Of a DNA stretch of 64,000 bases, positions 62,575-64,000 are shown piece after piece. The stretch is from positions 62,001 through 126,000 of the forward strand of contig JAWKUN010000007.1 in assembly GCA_041398565.1 (NCBI GenBank), written 5' to 3'. How positions within the stretch are numbered: the stretch's first letter is position 1; every line of letters begins with the position of its first letter. Source of the stretch: DATGPD01 sp041398565. Lineage in GTDB: Bacteria > Planctomycetota > UBA1135 > UBA2386. The notes under the pieces are model-generated. The model was not told where the DNA came from and ran no database searches. It worked only from the letters and a program-made list of their open reading frames with translations. The position numbers and the translations under genes are program-made.

Positions 62575-63447
62575 ATGATGCGACACCTCGAGAACCTCCG
62601 TGCCGTGCTGACGGCCAGCGCGCTGGCCGCAAGTTCGCTCGCGCCGGCGCAGACGCCCTGCCAGCCGAACCTCGTACCCGACGGCGGCTTCAGTGCCACG
62701 CCGTCGACCTGGACGAAGGCCACTACCTTCGGCGCGATCTCGTTCCCGGCCGCGGCAAACGTGACCGGCTACGGCCTCAGCCCGGCGGTGCAGTTGACCA
62801 CCGGCAACTCGGTCGTCATGGAGCAGACACTCTCGTTCCCGCTCGTGGCCGGGCGAACCTACGAGGTCTCCCTCGACATGCGCGTCCTGAGCCTGTCGGG
62901 GACACACGCGCTCTACCTGAGAGACAGCAGCGGGGCGTACCAGCGCCTGTTCGGCCTGGGCACCGCGTCCACGGGACGCTGGCGCTACGCCAACCGATTC
63001 ACCGTCGCGGCCAGCGACGCCTACCGCTTCGCGCTGGAGATGCTGGTGGGTGACGTCGAGTACGACAACGTACGGATCCGCGAGGCGAACGGCGCCCCCT
63101 TGTTCAACGTCACCTCGACCACGCGCCGAACCGGGGTCTGGTCGCGCTGGAACGTGTTCGGTGCCCCGAACCAGGTGGTGGTCGTGGCGCTGGGAGTCCT
63201 CGGCCTCACCGTCGGTGCCCCGGTGCCTGGTTGCGGCAGCGTTCCACTCGAGTTTTTGCCCACGACCGGGCCAGTGGTCGCGCTCGGTCCCGTCACCCTC
63301 GGCACCACGGGGCTCTTCTCCAGCGACAGCCTGACGCACTTCCCCGTGCCACCCGAACTCGCCGGCGTACCGTTGCTGTGGCAACCGGTGGCGCTGCCCC
63401 TCAACGGCCCGTGCCAGATCGGCTGTCCCGAGCCGATCGCTTTCTGA
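62575..63447 (+). CDS. secreted carbohydrate-binding-like protein
   Basis: 290 residues; two adjacent ATGs (62575, 62578) precede a signal peptide (NLRAVLTASALAASSLAPAQ). The first half resembles a carbohydrate-binding module of the CBM4/9 jelly-roll kind: NLVPDGGFSATPSTWTKATT, VMEQTLSFPLVAGRTYEVSLDM, RWRYANRFTVAASDAYRFAL and VEYDNVRIRE. The second half has a GAPVPGCGSVPLEFL segment and ends LAGVPLLWQPVAL with three more cysteines. This is a looser version of the C-terminal region shared by exported proteins in this window. Role probably glycan binding at the cell surface. Confidence 0.7.
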   Translation: MMRHLENLRAVLTASALAASSLAPAQTPCQPNLVPDGGFSATPSTWTKATTFGAISFPAAANVTGYGLSPAVQLTTGNSVVMEQTLSFPLVAGRTYEVSLDMRVLSLSGTHALYLRDSSGAYQRLFGLGTASTGRWRYANRFTVAASDAYRFALEMLVGDVEYDNVRIREANGAPLFNVTSTTRRTGVWSRWNVFGAPNQVVVVALGVLGLTVGAPVPGCGSVPLEFLPTTGPVVALGPVTLGTTGLFSSDSLTHFPVPPELAGVPLLWQPVALPLNGPCQIGCPEPIAF

Positions 63448-63473
63448 CCCGAGGCGAGGCCGCGGTCGACCCG

Positions 63474-64000
63474 CTACTTGAGGCCCTTCATCAGGCGCGA
63501 CACGCCGAACGCCAGCACGAAGGCGTCGAGGCCGATGTAGACCCGGATCTTGGTCAGCAGCTCGAACACGTCCATGTACACCGGCAGCGCCTGCGCCGCC
63601 GTGAGCTGCTCGGTGGAGACGTCGCCGCTGCGGCCGGCGATCGCCGAGATCACGCCGGCGATGTAGCTGCCGTACGCCGTCGAGGTGAACCAACCGCCCA
63701 TCACCAGGCCGCCCTTGCCCTCGGGCGCGAGCTTCGTCATCGTCGACAACCCGACCGGCGACAGGCAGAGCTCGCCGGTGGTGTGGATCACGTAGCACAG
63801 CACCAAGAACACCAGCGGCACGACGCCATTGGCAGCGAAGCTCCTGCCGAGGGTGAGCACCCAGAAGCCGAGCCCGACCTGCACGAGCCCCAGGGCGAAC
63901 TTGAACGGCGCCGACCGGTTCCTGCCGCGCTCTTCCAGCCAGACCACAGCTTCGCGAACGGAACGCCGTGCGCGACGATGAAGATCGCGTTGAACGACTG
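63474..64000 (-). CDS. POT/PTR-family peptide transporter, C-terminal part, with a probable frameshift
   Basis: About the last 175 residues of a proton-dependent oligopeptide transporter; the start is beyond the window. Helices are visible in FALGLVQVGLGFWVLTLG, VVPLVFLVLCYVIHTTGELCLSPVGL and GLVMGGWFTSTAYGSYIAGVI, with the family block TGELCLSPVGLSTMTKLAPEG. Near the window edge the family sequence QSFNAIFIV ... FAKLW lies in a different frame from the following VWLEERGRN. Adding one G at 63943-63946 would join them. It imports di- or tripeptides across the inner membrane. The short run of G suggests a possible sequence error. Confidence 0.85.
   Translation of the reverse strand, partial: VVQRDLHRRARRSVREAVVWLEERGRNRSAPFKFALGLVQVGLGFWVLTLGRSFAANGVVPLVFLVLCYVIHTTGELCLSPVGLSTMTKLAPEGKGGLVMGGWFTSTAYGSYIAGVISAIAGRSGDVSTEQLTAAQALPVYMDVFELLTKIRVYIGLDAFVLAFGVSRLMKGLK

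Overview
The window is about 64 kb of very GC-rich bacterial DNA. It is dense with secreted proteins, including kelch, ELWxxDGT, FG-GAP and carboxypeptidase-regulatory repeat proteins. At least five of them end in a similar C-terminal region of roughly 110-130 residues. The repertoire also includes an ECF sigma factor fused to a membrane-anchored exterior, a DUF1080 (3-keto-disaccharide hydrolase-like) protein, a PHM-like copper protein with a cytochrome c motif, and LPS-type envelope genes. Together these point to a member of the Planctomycetota. This is inferred from gene content; no rRNA gene lies in the window.

Layout. 1-1726: 3' end of mutS and a small DUF1294 membrane protein. 1758-7908: secreted proteins (kelch, carboxypeptidase-regulatory, DUF1080, endonuclease/exonuclease/phosphatase). 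8415-10417: copper/cytochrome protein translationally coupled to a redoxin. 10500-14633: hypothetical protein, outer-membrane-type lipoprotein, lone receiver domain, patatin, NAD(P)HX epimerase. 14689-20629: a 1257-residue hybrid histidine kinase and recG. 21078-25740: UDP-sugar pyrophosphorylase, a methyltransferase/PhzF pair, and an ETF-quinone oxidoreductase lacking one cluster cysteine. 25753-28936: Cys-rich secreted protein, diheme cytochrome with an ethylbenzene-dehydrogenase-like heme domain, and an orphan 4-hydroxybenzoyl-CoA-reductase-type beta subunit. 29048-33982: envelope module with lptF, lptG and a 49-residue membrane protein on the minus strand, and a tandem Kdo-kinase-like protein plus an LpxL-like acyltransferase on the plus strand. 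34211-39977: OsmC, fused OtsA-OtsB, a divergent PTS enzyme I, DUF971, mobA. 40024-47027: ELWxxDGT protein, DsrE-like, double-VOC protein, transglutaminase lipoprotein.

47-63 kb is the decayed, mobile part. Three fragments of one IS91-family element lie here. Beside them are 5' or 3' remnants of a glutamate synthase, a Uup-type ABC-F protein, a beta-helix-like secreted protein and an unknown gene. An IS66 transposase scrap abuts another truncated gene. Between them sit the membrane sigma-factor fusion (49911-52625), an FG-GAP protein and a sigma-less carboxypeptidase-regulatory paralogue. The window ends in a POT-family transporter with a probable one-base frameshift.

Scattered through the first 40 kb are five short palindromic elements with a common core (ggagtcagactcc or close), always at gene borders. 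I see no tRNA, rRNA, CRISPR array or intact transposase gene. Several single-base frameshifts lie in short homopolymers, so some broken genes may be assembly errors.
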